NCBI GenBank assembly: GCA_963728355.1
Contig: CAVSJQ010000001.1
Location: 558,001 to 622,000, forward strand
Origin: Sva-07 sp963728355
GTDB lineage: Bacteria; Actinomycetota; Acidimicrobiia; Acidimicrobiales; Ilumatobacteraceae
Length of the DNA: 64,000 nucleotides
Reading direction: 5' to 3'
Shown: in pieces, positions 1-8,821 of the stretch
How the letters are laid out: the number at the start of each line of letters is the position of its first letter
Position numbering within the stretch: position 1 is the stretch's first letter
Position numbers and translations under genes: made by a program
The notes under the pieces: generated by a model
Database searches by the model: none
What the model saw: the letters and a program-made list of their open reading frames with translations, nothing else
Told to the model about the DNA's origin: nothing

Positions 1-393
1 CTTGCCCAGTGCCTCGCGTTGGAACAGCGCGGTCCAGATCGTCAGTGCGATCAACAACGTGAACAGCGCAGGAAGCAGCCGCCGGGCTCGCCGGATCCAG
101 AAGTGCCGCATGTCCACCGTCGAGGTGCGTTCCTTCTCCGAGATCAACAACAGGGTGATCAGGTAGCCCGAGATGACGAAGAACACCTCGACGCCGAGGT
201 AGCCGCCGGGCAACCAGTCGCTGTTCGCGTGGTACACCATCACCGCCACGACGGCGAACGCCCGCATCCCGTCGAGGCCGGGGAGATAGGGAACTCGACT
301 GATCTCGGAACGCGCCGTGCGCCGATGCGGCCGCGACGTCGGTCGCGTGGCAGCACGCGTCGGTGTGCCCGAGGCGTCGGCGGTTGCAGTCAT
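1..393 (-). CDS. acyltransferase 3 family membrane protein (partial, C-terminus beyond window)
   Basis: Integral membrane acyltransferase of the OafA/YrhL (acyltransferase 3) type, which moves acyl groups onto cell-surface sugars or lipids. Only the first 131 codons are present; the gene runs off the left edge. From the ATG at 393 there is a basic cytoplasmic leader (about 33 residues), then the family's opening motif PYLPGLDGMRAFAVVAVMVY with the catalytic-type His right after it (YHANSDWLPGG), then GVEVFFVISGYLIT and an RRARRLLPAL stretch before the next membrane helix. These blocks and their order are diagnostic. The start lies 17 bp upstream of the metF stop on the same strand, so the two may be co-transcribed. 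The acceptor substrate cannot be read from this part. Confidence 0.85.
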   Translation of the reverse strand, partial: MTATADASGTPTRAATRPTSRPHRRTARSEISRVPYLPGLDGMRAFAVVAVMVYHANSDWLPGGYLGVEVFFVISGYLITLLLISEKERTSTVDMRHFWIRRARRLLPALFTLLIALTIWTALFQREALGK

Positions 394-410
394 GTGGCGA
401 CCAGTATCGC

Positions 411-1268
411 TCAAGCCGTGGTCAGCCCGAGGTTCAGGCAGATCTCCACGACCGACTCGGGCCGGTTGAGGGCGTACAGGTGCAGGCCGGGCGTGCCCGC
501 GTCGATCAGGTCGCTGCACAGCTGCGTGGCGACGTCGACGCCGATCCGACGCACCTCCTCCGGATCGTCGGTGGCGTCCAGACGGTCGGCGAGCCAGCCC
601 GGCAGTGCGGCGCCGCTCAGTTCGGCCATCCGCTTCACCATCGCCTTGTTGTTGATCGGCATGATGCCGGGCAGCACCGGCTTGTCGACACCGAGTTCGG
701 ACAACTCCTCGACCAGTCGCACCCAGTGCTCGACCTCGAAGAAGAACTGGGTCAGTGCGAAATCAGCGATCGCGAGCTTGTCGGCGAGATGCCGGCGATC
801 GGTGGCGCGGTCGGGCGAACGCGGGTGCACCTCGGGGTGCGCCGCGACACCGGTGGCGAACCTGCCGGCCGACACGACGTCGTCGAGCAGATCCATGGCG
901 TAGCGGTAGTCACCGGCCTCTTCCACGCCGCCGGCCGGTGGGTCACCGCCGAGTGCGAGGATGTTCTCGATGCCGAGCTCGGCGTAGTGGTCGAGCAACG
1001 AGCCGACGTCGCTGCGCCGGTGGCCACGGCAGGTGAGGTGCGGCATCGGGGTCCACGAGGTCTCGCCGAGCATCCACGCCACCACGTCGCCGGTGCGGTG
1101 GCGGTCGGAGCCGCCGGCGCCGTAGGTGATCGACACGAAGTCGGGATGCAGGGACTCGATGGCGGCGACGGTCCGCCCGAGCGTCAGGGTGGCGGCCGGC
1201 GTCTTGGGCGGGAAGAACTCGAACGACAGTGTCCGTTTGCTCGCCAGGAGATCGGGGATCCGCACCAT
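411..1268 (-). CDS. metF: methylenetetrahydrofolate reductase (MetF)
   Basis: Reduces 5,10-methylenetetrahydrofolate to 5-methyltetrahydrofolate, the methyl donor for methionine synthesis; cytoplasmic FAD enzyme. 285 residues, close to the usual bacterial length of about 290-300. The N-terminal SFEFFPPKT block (about residues 14-22) carries the catalytic Glu, followed by FVSITYGAGGSDR, HLTCRGHRR and ILALGGDPP, all typical MetF motifs; a late ELCSDLIDAGTPGLHLYALN block matches the family's end of the barrel. The ATG at 1268 follows a purine-rich stretch and leaves no useful room upstream for another start. It is separated by 126 bp from a divergent DUF805 gene, so its promoter probably lies in 1269-1394. 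Confidence 0.93.
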   Translation of the reverse strand: MVRIPDLLASKRTLSFEFFPPKTPAATLTLGRTVAAIESLHPDFVSITYGAGGSDRHRTGDVVAWMLGETSWTPMPHLTCRGHRRSDVGSLLDHYAELGIENILALGGDPPAGGVEEAGDYRYAMDLLDDVVSAGRFATGVAAHPEVHPRSPDRATDRRHLADKLAIADFALTQFFFEVEHWVRLVEELSELGVDKPVLPGIMPINNKAMVKRMAELSGAALPGWLADRLDATDDPEEVRRIGVDVATQLCSDLIDAGTPGLHLYALNRPESVVEICLNLGLTTA

Positions 1269-1394
1269 CGGACAGAGGCTACCGAGCGGTACGGCGGCGA
1301 GTCCGGCTTCGAATCACGACCGCACGAGCATCGCCACGACCCGTTTCCGGCTGTGTTAGGTTCCCGCCGTCGAACACGATAAAGGGGACGGGGA

Positions 1395-1781
1395 ATGCCG
1401 ATCATCGAGAACTGGAAACTGGTCGTACTGGAACGTTATGCGAAGTTCGACGGTCGAGCCGGCCGAGCGGAGTTCTGGTGGTTCGTCTTGGCCAACATCG
1501 TGCTGTACGTCGCCCTGGCGATCGTGATCAGCATCGGATTCGCGATCTCGACGGCGCTCGGCGTCATCATCGCCTTGCTGGCGGCTGCGGCATACATCGC
1601 ACTGATCATCCCGTCGATCGCCGTGGCGATCCGCCGTCTCCACGACACCGACAAGTCGGGTTGGTGGTTGTTGATCTCGTTCATCCCGTTCGGCGGACTC
1701 GTGCTGTTGGTGTTCTACGCCATGGAGGGCACCAACGGGCCGAACGGACACGGCGTCGGTCCCGAACCAGCCGCCGCCTGA
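1395..1781 (+). CDS. DUF805 family membrane protein
   Basis: Small inner-membrane protein of 128 residues, function unknown. The N-terminal YAKFDGRAGRAEFWWFVL block and the later RRLHDTDKSGWWLLI block are the two signatures of DUF805 proteins. Three to four hydrophobic helices are visible (about residues 29-50, 53-75, 92-112), followed by a short polar tail. The start is fixed by a strong GGGGA ribosome-binding site a few bases before the ATG. The gene is divergent from metF and convergent with purH, whose stop is 45 bp away, so it appears to be monocistronic. Confidence 0.88.
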   Translation: MPIIENWKLVVLERYAKFDGRAGRAEFWWFVLANIVLYVALAIVISIGFAISTALGVIIALLAAAAYIALIIPSIAVAIRRLHDTDKSGWWLLISFIPFGGLVLLVFYAMEGTNGPNGHGVGPEPAAA

Positions 1782-1825
1782 CCCTGGTTCCCGGAGACCG
1801 GATCTCGGGGAACCACGCCGCCGCC

Positions 1826-3337
1826 TCAGTGACGGAAGTGGCGCTGGCCGGTGAAGACCATGGCGATGCCGTGTTCATCGGCGGCGGAGATCACCTCGTC
1901 GTCTCGCACGGACCCTCCCGGCTGGATCACGCACGCGATCCCGGCCGCCGCGGCAGCGTCGAGGCCGTCACGGAACGGGAAGAACGCATCGCTCGCACAT
2001 GCTCCCCCCTGTGCTCGACCCGCTGAGCGTTCGGCGGCGATGCGCGCCGAGTCCAGACGGTTCTGCTGGCCGGCGCCGATGCCGAACGCCTGCAGATCCT
2101 TGGCGTAGACGATGGCATTGCTGCTCACGGCGGCACACACCTGCCAGGCGAACTCGAGGTCAGCCCACTGTTCGTCGCTCGGCTGCGCTGCGGTGACGAC
2201 CCGCCAGTCGTCGCTACGGCCGGCGACGGAGTCGGGCTGCTGAACGAGCAGGCCACCGTCGACGGGGCGGACGTCGAACGGCAGCGGCGACGCTGCGTTG
2301 GCCGACATCACGCGCAGGTTCTTCTTCACCGCCAGGATCTCGAGCGCCTCTGGTTCGAAGTCGGGAGCGACGACGACCTCCGTGAAAACATCGCCGAGTG
2401 CGGTGGCCATCGCCGCCGTGATCGTGCGGTTGGCTGCGACGATGCCACCGAAGGCGCTGACCGGATCGCACGCGTTGGCGCGGATGTAGGCCTCGGTGAC
2501 GTCGTCGGCGACGGCGACCCCACACGGATTCGCATGCTTGACGACCACGACGGCCGGTGCGTCGAATCGGTGCACGAGCCGCCACGCTGCCTCGGTGTCG
2601 AACACGTTGAGGTAGCTGAGTTCCTTGCCGCCGTGCTGGGTCATCGAGTCCCACCAGCTCGTCGCGCCGGCCTGGCGGTATCGGGCGCCCTGCTGGTGCG
2701 GGTTCTCGCCGTAGCGCAGCGGCTGTGCGAGTTCGAGGGCGAGATGGATCGACGACGGGAGTGCGACATCGTCGTCGCCGTTCGGGGCGGACTCGTCGAA
2801 CCAGGTGACGATCGCCGCGTCGTACGCAGCGGTGTGAGCGAACGCCGTTCGGGCGAGGCGCCGGCGCGTCGAGTCGGAGAGTGCACCGTTGACGCGCAGG
2901 TCGTCGAGGACCGATTCGTAGTCGCCGGGGTCGACGAGGACGCCGACGTGAGCGTGGTTCTTGGCCGCTGCGCGCACCATCGCCGGTCCCCCGATGTCGA
3001 TCAGCTCGATGCCCGGATCGGACGAGAAGGGGTACAGGTTGACCACCACGAGGTCGATCGGCTCGATGCCGTGGTGCGCCATGTCGGCGACGTGCTCGGC
3101 GTCGGTGGGGTCGGCGAGAATGCCGCCGTGGATCTTGGGGTGCAGGGTGACCACCCGGTGGCCGAGGATCGCCGGCAGCCCCGTCAACTCGGCGACGTCG
3201 GTGACCGCGATGCCGGCGTCTGCGATCGCACGGGCGGTGCCGCCGCTCGATACGAGCGACCACCCCAGCTCGTGAAGTGACTCGGCGAACTCGACGATGC
3301 CGGACTTGTCGTAGACGGAGAGGAGCGCAGTGGGCAC
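1826..3337 (-). CDS. purH: bifunctional AICAR formyltransferase/IMP cyclohydrolase (PurH)
   Basis: Carries out the last two steps of de novo purine synthesis: formylation of AICAR and ring closure to IMP. The N-terminal MGS-like cyclohydrolase domain occupies about residues 1-150 (LLSVYDKSGIVEFAESL, SSGGTARAI, VVTLHPKIHGGIL). The transformylase domain follows with KHANPCGVA (about residues 266-274) and SNAIVYAKD near the end. I chose the GTG at 3337 (VPTALLSVYDKSG), which gives 503 residues; the frame stays open about 30 codons further, but that extension is low-complexity and outside the family. No purN is next to it, so the gene stands alone between two convergent or divergent neighbours. 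Confidence 0.95.
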   Translation of the reverse strand: MPTALLSVYDKSGIVEFAESLHELGWSLVSSGGTARAIADAGIAVTDVAELTGLPAILGHRVVTLHPKIHGGILADPTDAEHVADMAHHGIEPIDLVVVNLYPFSSDPGIELIDIGGPAMVRAAAKNHAHVGVLVDPGDYESVLDDLRVNGALSDSTRRRLARTAFAHTAAYDAAIVTWFDESAPNGDDDVALPSSIHLALELAQPLRYGENPHQQGARYRQAGATSWWDSMTQHGGKELSYLNVFDTEAAWRLVHRFDAPAVVVVKHANPCGVAVADDVTEAYIRANACDPVSAFGGIVAANRTITAAMATALGDVFTEVVVAPDFEPEALEILAVKKNLRVMSANAASPLPFDVRPVDGGLLVQQPDSVAGRSDDWRVVTAAQPSDEQWADLEFAWQVCAAVSSNAIVYAKDLQAFGIGAGQQNRLDSARIAAERSAGRAQGGACASDAFFPFRDGLDAAAAAGIACVIQPGGSVRDDEVISAADEHGIAMVFTGQRHFRH

Positions 3338-3480
3338 GGGCGCGACCGTAGTCAATACTCGGCCGCGACAGGACATGACAGAGCGAACGCCACTACGGCG
3401 ATGGTGCGCCACCTGGGTCGATGACGGCACTACGGTCCGCTGCGGGGGTCGACGAACACCAGCAATCCGAAGGGGAACAC

Positions 3481-4041
3481 ATGGACTTCAGCAAATTCAA
3501 GACATCCGACTGGCTCATGATCGGGGGCGGGATCGGCATCTTCATCTTCGGCTTCTTCAACTGGGTCACCGTCGAGGTCGGTGGCATCGACGTCGGAGGG
3601 ACGGCGAACGTCTTCGACTTCTTCTGGACCGGCACCATCCCGTGGATCCTGGTGATCGCCAGTGCAGTGGTCACCTTCCTCCTCGTTCAGGGCACGCTCA
3701 ACGACACCCAGCTGCCGTGGCCCCTTCTGCTGCTCGCGGCGACGGGACTGGCCTCGCTGCTGTTGTTGATCCGCCTGATCTTCAACCCGATCGAAGGCAG
3801 CGGCGCCTTCGGCGTGGACGTCGGGCGCGGCGTCGGCATGATCCTGTCGGTGCTCTCCGGCCTGGCCGCGACCGCGGGCGCGTACCTGAACTTCCAGGCG
3901 TCGGGCGGCAACCTCAAGGACCTCACCGACGTCGAGAAGCTCAAGTCGAGCTTCGCGAAGGAGTCGTCCGGCAACGACACACCGCCCCCGCCGCCTCCGC
4001 CGCCGGCACCGCCCGCCCCTCCGGCACCGCCCGCCAGCTGA
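3481..4041 (+). CDS. membrane protein with proline-rich C-terminal tail
   Basis: Unrecognised 186-residue membrane protein. Start chosen at the ATG 3481, preceded by GAAGGGGA; the in-frame upstream ATG at 3421 adds a polar, non-conserved leader. Hydrophobic segments lie near residues 13-28, 50-72, 78-98 and 115-140, suggesting four helices. A charged segment (DLTDVEKLKSSFAKES) follows, then a low-complexity Pro/Ala tail (eight prolines in a row, then PAPPAP units). Such tails often reach across the envelope or bind partner proteins, but nothing here identifies a partner. It is divergent from purH and convergent with sucD, with a 52-bp family-A palindrome just after its stop. Confidence 0.7.
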   Translation: MDFSKFKTSDWLMIGGGIGIFIFGFFNWVTVEVGGIDVGGTANVFDFFWTGTIPWILVIASAVVTFLLVQGTLNDTQLPWPLLLLAATGLASLLLLIRLIFNPIEGSGAFGVDVGRGVGMILSVLSGLAATAGAYLNFQASGGNLKDLTDVEKLKSSFAKESSGNDTPPPPPPPPAPPAPPAPPAS

Positions 4042-4061
4042 CCGGAACAGCGTCAACACCC

Positions 4062-4113
4062 CGTTTGGGTGCAGATCCGGGTGGGGCGGTCCACCCGGAT
4101 CCGTACGCAAACG
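4062..4113. repeat. family A 52-bp palindromic repeat, copy A1
   Basis: Imperfect palindrome of exactly 52 bp bounded by CGTTTG and CAAACG. In this copy the inner arms ATCCGGGTGG and CCACCCGGAT pair perfectly around a 6-nt loop. It fills the gap between a convergent membrane-protein gene and sucD, so here it could end transcription from both sides. Four further copies occur in the window. Confidence 0.85.
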
Positions 4114-4122
4114 AGGTGACAG

Positions 4123-5019
4123 TCAGAGGTTGGCGACGATGTCGGCCATCAGCTCGCCGGCTTCGGTCGGGTTGAGGCCGACCTTCACACCGGCGGCGGC
4201 GAGCGCGTCCATCTTGCCCTGGGCGGTGCCCTTGCCGCCCGACACGATGGCGCCGGCGTGGCCCATCTTCTTGCCGGGGGGCGCCGTCACGCCGGCGATG
4301 TAGGCGCTCATCGGCTTGGTGACGTTTGCCTGGATGTACTCCGCGGCTTCCTCCTCGGCCGACCCCCCGATCTCGCCGATCATCATGATCGCGTGGGTCT
4401 CGGGATCGGCCTGGAACTCGGCCAGACAGTCGATGAAGTTGGTGCCCGGCACGGGGTCGCCACCGATACCGACGCACGTGGTCACGCCGATGCCCTTCTG
4501 CTTGAGTTCGTACAACGCCTGGTAGGTCAACGTGCCGGAGCGGCTGACGATGCCGACGTTGGGACCATCGGCGGACGGCTCCTGCGCGATCTCGCCGGCG
4601 GTGATGCCGATGTTGCACTTGCCGGGGCTGATGATGCCCGGGCAGTTGGGCCCGAGCAGCCGGGTGTTCGGATGGTTGCGGAGGAGCAGGTTGTAGACCT
4701 TGGCCTCGTCCTGGGCCGGGATGCCCTCGGTGATGCAGACGACGAAGCCGATGCCCGCGGCAGCCGCCTCGAGGATCGCGTCCGAGGCGAACTTCGGCGG
4801 CACGGCGACGAAGGACGCCGTCGCACCGGTCGCCGCAACGGCGTCGGCGACCGTGTCGTACACGGGGATGCCGTCGACGTCCTGGCCGGCTTTGCCGGGT
4901 GTGACGCCGGCGACGATCTGGGTGCCGTAGTCGCGGTTGCGCAGGCCGTGGTACTTGCCCTGGCCCCCGGTGAGGCCTTGGACGATGACCTTGGTGTTCT
5001 CGTTGACGAAGATGGCCAT
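4123..5019 (-). CDS. sucD: succinyl-CoA synthetase alpha subunit (SucD)
   Basis: Alpha subunit of the TCA-cycle ligase that interconverts succinyl-CoA and succinate with nucleotide triphosphate formation. It holds the phosphorylated histidine and the CoA site. Residues 1-130 form the CoA-binding fold (VIVQGLTGGQGKYHG near the start), then LLGPNCPGIISPGKCNIGI and SRSGTLTYQ. The active-site His is in GHAGAIVSGGKGTAQ (about residue 254). The 298-residue length is normal. I use the ATG at 5019 (MAIFVNENTKVIVQG); it follows the sucC stop by 7 bp, so the two subunits are translated from one message. Confidence 0.96.
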   Translation of the reverse strand: MAIFVNENTKVIVQGLTGGQGKYHGLRNRDYGTQIVAGVTPGKAGQDVDGIPVYDTVADAVAATGATASFVAVPPKFASDAILEAAAAGIGFVVCITEGIPAQDEAKVYNLLLRNHPNTRLLGPNCPGIISPGKCNIGITAGEIAQEPSADGPNVGIVSRSGTLTYQALYELKQKGIGVTTCVGIGGDPVPGTNFIDCLAEFQADPETHAIMMIGEIGGSAEEEAAEYIQANVTKPMSAYIAGVTAPPGKKMGHAGAIVSGGKGTAQGKMDALAAAGVKVGLNPTEAGELMADIVANL

Positions 5020-5026
5020 GACTACT

Positions 5027-6172
5027 TCACTTCGCTTTCGCAACGGCCGCGCGGGCGGCGTCGAGCATGGTGGGTTCGGACTGGAGCTTGTCGGCGGAGA
5101 TGCCGGCGTCGAGCAGGATCTGACGTCCCTCCTCGGCGTTGGTGCCGTCGAGACGGATCACGATCGGGGCTCGGAGATCGACCCGACCCATCGCTTCGAC
5201 GATGCCGTTGGCGACCTCCTCGCCACGGGTGATGCCACCGAAGATGTTGATCAGGATCGACTGGACCTTGTCGTCCGAGTTGATGACCTCGAGCGCGCCG
5301 GCCATCACGTCGGCGTTGGCGCCGCCGCCGATGTCGAGGAAGTTGGCGGCAGAACCACCGACCTGGTTGACGACGTCGAGGGTCGACATCGCGAGGCCTG
5401 CACCGTTGGCGATGATGCCGACCGTGCCGTCGAGACCGATGTACTGCAAGCCCTTCTCGGCGGCCATCTTCTCGCGGTCGTCCATCTCGGTGAGGCCGCG
5501 GAACGCATCCCATTCGGGGTGGCGGAACTCGGCGTTCTCGTCGAGGGTGACCTTGGCGTCGAGTGCGTGGACCTCGCCGGTCGGCTTGAGGATCAATGGG
5601 TTGATCTCGGCGAGGTCGCAGTCACCCTCGGTGAAGCAGCGGTACAGCTTCACCAGAATGTCGGCGGCGCCGTCGAGCGCCCGCTCGGGCAGCTTCGCAT
5701 CGACGCACGCCTGGCGCGCCGTGGCGGCGTCGAGGCCGTCGACGGGGTCGATGTGCAGCTTGACGATCGCATCCGGGTTCGACTCGGCGACCGATTCGAT
5801 CTCGACGCCTCCCTCGGCGGAGAGCATCAGGAGATGCTTCTTGGCCGCTCGGTCGAGCGTGAACGACGCGTAGTACTCCTCGTCGATGTCGGACGCCTGC
5901 TCGATCCAGAGCCGCTTGACGACGTGGCCCTTGATGTCCATGCCGAGGATGTTGCCGGCGTGTTCGCGGACCTCGGCCTCGTTGTCGGCGAGCTTGATGC
6001 CGCCCGCCTTGCCACGTCCGCCGACCTGCACCTGCGCCTTGACGACGACGGGGTACCCGGCCTGGTTGGCCTCCTTCACCGCCTCGTCGACGGTATCGGC
6101 AGGTCCGCCGGGGCTCACCGGGATGTCGTAGCGGGCGAAGTACTGCTTGCCCTGGTACTCGAAGAGGTCCAC
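5027..6172 (-). CDS. sucC: succinyl-CoA synthetase beta subunit (SucC)
   Basis: Beta subunit of succinyl-CoA synthetase: an ATP-grasp domain that binds the nucleotide, and a C-terminal flavodoxin-like domain that contacts SucD. Visible motifs are DLFEYQGKQYFARYDIP at the N-terminus, VVVKAQVQVGGRGKAGGI (nucleotide loop), EINPLI (metal ligands), and IANGAGLAMSTLD ... NFLDIGGGA in the C-terminal half. With the GTG start at 6172 it has 381 residues, the usual size. The longer in-frame extension is not family-like. A B12-binding-domain gene lies 50 bp upstream on the same strand, so B12 domain-sucC-sucD is a likely operon. Confidence 0.95.
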   Translation of the reverse strand: MDLFEYQGKQYFARYDIPVSPGGPADTVDEAVKEANQAGYPVVVKAQVQVGGRGKAGGIKLADNEAEVREHAGNILGMDIKGHVVKRLWIEQASDIDEEYYASFTLDRAAKKHLLMLSAEGGVEIESVAESNPDAIVKLHIDPVDGLDAATARQACVDAKLPERALDGAADILVKLYRCFTEGDCDLAEINPLILKPTGEVHALDAKVTLDENAEFRHPEWDAFRGLTEMDDREKMAAEKGLQYIGLDGTVGIIANGAGLAMSTLDVVNQVGGSAANFLDIGGGANADVMAGALEVINSDDKVQSILINIFGGITRGEEVANGIVEAMGRVDLRAPIVIRLDGTNAEEGRQILLDAGISADKLQSEPTMLDAARAAVAKAK

Positions 6173-6222
6173 GTCGGAGTCACTCGCTTTCTGGTTGCGT
6201 ACGGGGTGACCGACCGCAACGG

Positions 6223-6630
6223 TCAGTCGGATTCGGTTTCGTCGAGCGTCGTCTCGAGCCACTGGCCGATCGCCTTGAGCGACGATCCCGGACCAAAGAT
6301 CTCGGCAACGCCCTGCTCTCGTAGTGCCCGGGCGTCAGCGTCGGGGATGACCCCGCCGCCGAAGACGAGCACGTCGCCGAGGTCGCGGCGGCGCAACTCC
6401 TCCATCACCCGAGGAAACAAGGTGAGGTGGGCGCCGGACAGCAACGAGAGGCCGACGCCGTCGGCGTCCTCCTGCAGGACGGTCTCGGCGATCTGCTCCG
6501 GCGTCTGGTGCAGCCCCGTGTAGATCACCTCGAAGCCGTGGTCGCGCAGGGCTCTGGTGATGGTCTTCGCGCCACGGTCGTGGCCATCGAGACCGGGCTT
6601 CGCCACGACGATGCGATACGTGCGCTTCAC
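6223..6630 (-). CDS. stand-alone cobalamin-binding subunit, methylmalonyl-CoA mutase type
   Basis: A 135-residue Rossmann-like domain that binds adenosylcobalamin, equal to the C-terminal domain or small subunit of methylmalonyl-CoA mutase. All three B12 signatures are present: DGHDRGAK with the cobalt-ligating His, the SLLSG pair, and the GGG turn in VFGGGVIPD. Start taken as the GTG at 6630, just before RIVVAKPGLDG where family members begin; an ATG at 6681 would add 17 unrelated residues. No substrate-binding mutase subunit is in the window, so a partner must be encoded elsewhere. Its place directly upstream of sucCD fits, because mutase produces or consumes succinyl-CoA. Confidence 0.9.
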   Translation of the reverse strand: MKRTYRIVVAKPGLDGHDRGAKTITRALRDHGFEVIYTGLHQTPEQIAETVLQEDADGVGLSLLSGAHLTLFPRVMEELRRRDLGDVLVFGGGVIPDADARALREQGVAEIFGPGSSLKAIGQWLETTLDETESD

Positions 6631-6728
6631 GAAGCATGAACCATAGGGCAAGTCCCCACGGCGCGCCGAAACGATGGTCAACGCCCGGCTCGGCGAACTC
6701 TGTGGTACCCCTTGGTCATGATGGAGTC

Positions 6729-8141
6729 ATGACCGTCGTGGAGGATCCGATCGCCGTGGCGCCCGACGTGGCGGTGTTCGGTGACGGGTTCGTCTGGTAT
6801 CCCGCAGATGACCGCCGCGGGTTCGATCCGGTGGTCGACATCGCCATCGGCGACGTGGCGCAGCCATCGCCGGAGTGGATCGCCGCCGCGGTCGAGCACT
6901 GCGCCCACGGTCTGTCGCTGCTCGAGCGAATCGACCCATCAAAGTTCGACGCGGCGACGGTCGAGGCGTGGGCGACCGGTGTCGAACAACTCCGCCGCCA
7001 AGCAACCGCTGCGGGCATCGCGGTGGCCGATCACCTCGACACCGCCGAGCCGTTCCGTGACCTCGGCTACTTCACCGCCAAAGCGTGGATGAAGCACCGC
7101 CTGCAGCTGTCGGGTGCCGAAGCCCACGGCCGCCTTCAAGCAGCACGGTTGCGTCGCGCTGTGTCGGTGTGGAACAACGCGTTGGCCGGCGGCCAGGTCG
7201 GCGTCGCGCAGACGCGGTTGATGGCGCGTATCGCCGCCAACCCGCGCATCGATGCCGACGTGCTGGTGCGGGCTGTCTGGGAGTTGATGGCCGACGCGAT
7301 GGACGTCTCCTACGTCGAGTTCGAACGCCGCGCATTGACCTTCGAAGCGTTGGCCGACCCGATCGGCACCGCCGAGAAGACCGAACGCAACCGTCTACGC
7401 CGCACCGCCACCATCCACCAGGAATCCGACGGCTCCTGGGCACTGCACGCCAAGCTCGACGACGTCGGCGGCCCCGAATTCCTCGAAATCTTCTGCTGGT
7501 ACGTCGACCGTGAATTCACCCGCGACTGGGCCCACGCCGTCGCCCGCCTCGGTGACGGCAACGTCAAGGTCACCGACCTGCGACGCACCGAAGCCCAACG
7601 CCGAGCCGACGCACTCCTCGAAATGGCCCGCGCCGCCGCCGCGTGCCCACCCGACCGCACCCGCCCACTACCGACGGTCAACTACCTCCTCGACGAAGCG
7701 AGCGCCCGGACGGCTGCTGACGGTGACCCCCTCGACCCGCTCGCCTACCGCGACGTCACCGCACGCACCGACCGCGGCCACCGCATCGACCCGGCGGCGA
7801 TCATCGGCGTGTCGATGTGGGCGCTGATCCGCCGCGTCGTCACCGACGCCCAAGGTGTCGTCATCGAACTCGGCCGCACCTCACGGCTGTTCACCGGCTA
7901 CGCCCGCGAAGCCGTCATGCTGCTGGAGCCCACTTGCATCTGGCCCGGCTGCGACCAGCCCCACACTTGGTGCCACGCCGACCACCTCACCAGCTGGTCC
8001 ACCCGCGGGCCTACCAACCCCCACAATGGCGGCCCACTGTGCGGCCGCCACAACTACCTCAAAGAACAAGGCTTCACCGTCTACCGAGACGACGACGGCC
8101 ACTGGCACATCACCGGCCCCGACGGCACCCAGATCTGCTGA
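6729..8141 (+). CDS. DUF222 / HNH endonuclease domain protein (13E12 family)
   Basis: 470-residue protein with a helical DUF222 region (about residues 40-330) followed by a C-terminal HNH nuclease domain. The HNH part reads CIWPGCDQPHTWCHADHL ... NGGPLCGRHN, with two Cys pairs for a structural zinc and the expected catalytic His (CHADH) and metal-binding His (GRHN). These 13E12-family proteins are numerous in Actinomycetota genomes; whether they cut, nick or merely bind DNA in vivo is not settled. The ATG at 6729 is preceded by an ATGGAG ribosome-binding site. I see no terminal inverted repeats or target duplication around it, so it is not called a transposon here. Confidence 0.9.
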   Translation: MTVVEDPIAVAPDVAVFGDGFVWYPADDRRGFDPVVDIAIGDVAQPSPEWIAAAVEHCAHGLSLLERIDPSKFDAATVEAWATGVEQLRRQATAAGIAVADHLDTAEPFRDLGYFTAKAWMKHRLQLSGAEAHGRLQAARLRRAVSVWNNALAGGQVGVAQTRLMARIAANPRIDADVLVRAVWELMADAMDVSYVEFERRALTFEALADPIGTAEKTERNRLRRTATIHQESDGSWALHAKLDDVGGPEFLEIFCWYVDREFTRDWAHAVARLGDGNVKVTDLRRTEAQRRADALLEMARAAAACPPDRTRPLPTVNYLLDEASARTAADGDPLDPLAYRDVTARTDRGHRIDPAAIIGVSMWALIRRVVTDAQGVVIELGRTSRLFTGYAREAVMLLEPTCIWPGCDQPHTWCHADHLTSWSTRGPTNPHNGGPLCGRHNYLKEQGFTVYRDDDGHWHITGPDGTQIC

Positions 8142-8217
8142 ACACCGTTGCCGACTCATCGGGAGGATGCGCACGGGCGACCCACCGAACGCAACGGTCC
8201 CCGGCAGACTGGGAGCG

Positions 8218-8727
8218 ATGTCGAAGGCCGGACCGGTTCAGTTGAAGTCACCGCTCGCCCGCGCGGTCGTGCCGGTGCTGGGTGGCATTGCGTTCTTCAT
8301 CGTGCTCGCACTCGTGATGTGGGGCATCGCCGCGTGGATCTCGCGCGGCGGTGCGGATGTGTCCGACCGACTGGCGCCGAGCCGCTTCGAGGTCGGATCG
8401 GTGCAGAGCGCCGCCCGGATCGTCGAAGAGGACGGCCCGATCATCTTTCCCGGGCTGAACACCACGACGGGCGAACGCACACTCGTGCTCGACCACGAGG
8501 GCGCCGATCCCACACGCGGGTGGCGCATCTTCTACGCCTACCCGATCGGTCGCCCGGACTGTCCCGTCGAGCAGGTGGTCGGCAGCCGCGAGTTCATCGA
8601 CTGTGACGGCGCCACGATCACCGTCGCCGACCTGTCCCCGCCCGAGTCCGGGGTGTTCCCCGCGGTCGAGAACCAGCGGGTGCTCTACATCGACCTCGTC
8701 GGGGTCACCACGACCCAACCCGGCTGA
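8218..8727 (+). CDS. membrane-anchored hypothetical protein
   Basis: 169-residue protein I do not recognise. One strong hydrophobic helix (about residues 17-40) follows a short basic N-terminus, predicting a cytoplasmic start and an exported C-terminal domain of about 125 residues. That domain contains two cysteines 13 residues apart (CPVEQVVGSREFIDC), which could form a disulfide. A GGGAGCG ribosome-binding site sits directly before the ATG at 8218; the longer in-frame extension overlaps the DUF222/HNH gene and is not credible. It follows that gene by 76 bp on the same strand. A family-A palindrome lies downstream, before the convergent flavodoxin gene. Confidence 0.65.
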   Translation: MSKAGPVQLKSPLARAVVPVLGGIAFFIVLALVMWGIAAWISRGGADVSDRLAPSRFEVGSVQSAARIVEEDGPIIFPGLNTTTGERTLVLDHEGADPTRGWRIFYAYPIGRPDCPVEQVVGSREFIDCDGATITVADLSPPESGVFPAVENQRVLYIDLVGVTTTQPG

Positions 8728-8753
8728 CCTCCACGGCGACCGCTCGCACCCCA

Positions 8754-8805
8754 CGTCTGTGTTGCATTCCCGGTGGGGCGGCCCACCCACCTCCGTACGC
8801 AAACG
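8754..8805. repeat. family A 52-bp palindromic repeat, copy A2
   Basis: 52-bp copy between convergent genes ending at 8727 (+) and 8822 (-). The left end is CGTCTG, one change from the family's CGTTTG; the right end CGCAAACG and the core GGTGGGGCGGCCCACC are intact. Confidence 0.8.
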
Positions 8806-8821
8806 AAGTGTGAGGCGTGGT

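Noticed and set aside
2534..3280. Long open frames opposite purH, sucCD, pcrA, GH3 and other genes
   Set aside because: They mirror the third-position GC bias of the true genes, have Arg/Pro/His-rich low-complexity products and no recognisable domains.
6729..8141. DUF222/HNH gene as a mobile element
   Set aside because: No inverted repeats, target duplication or transposase were seen at its borders; only one copy is in the window.
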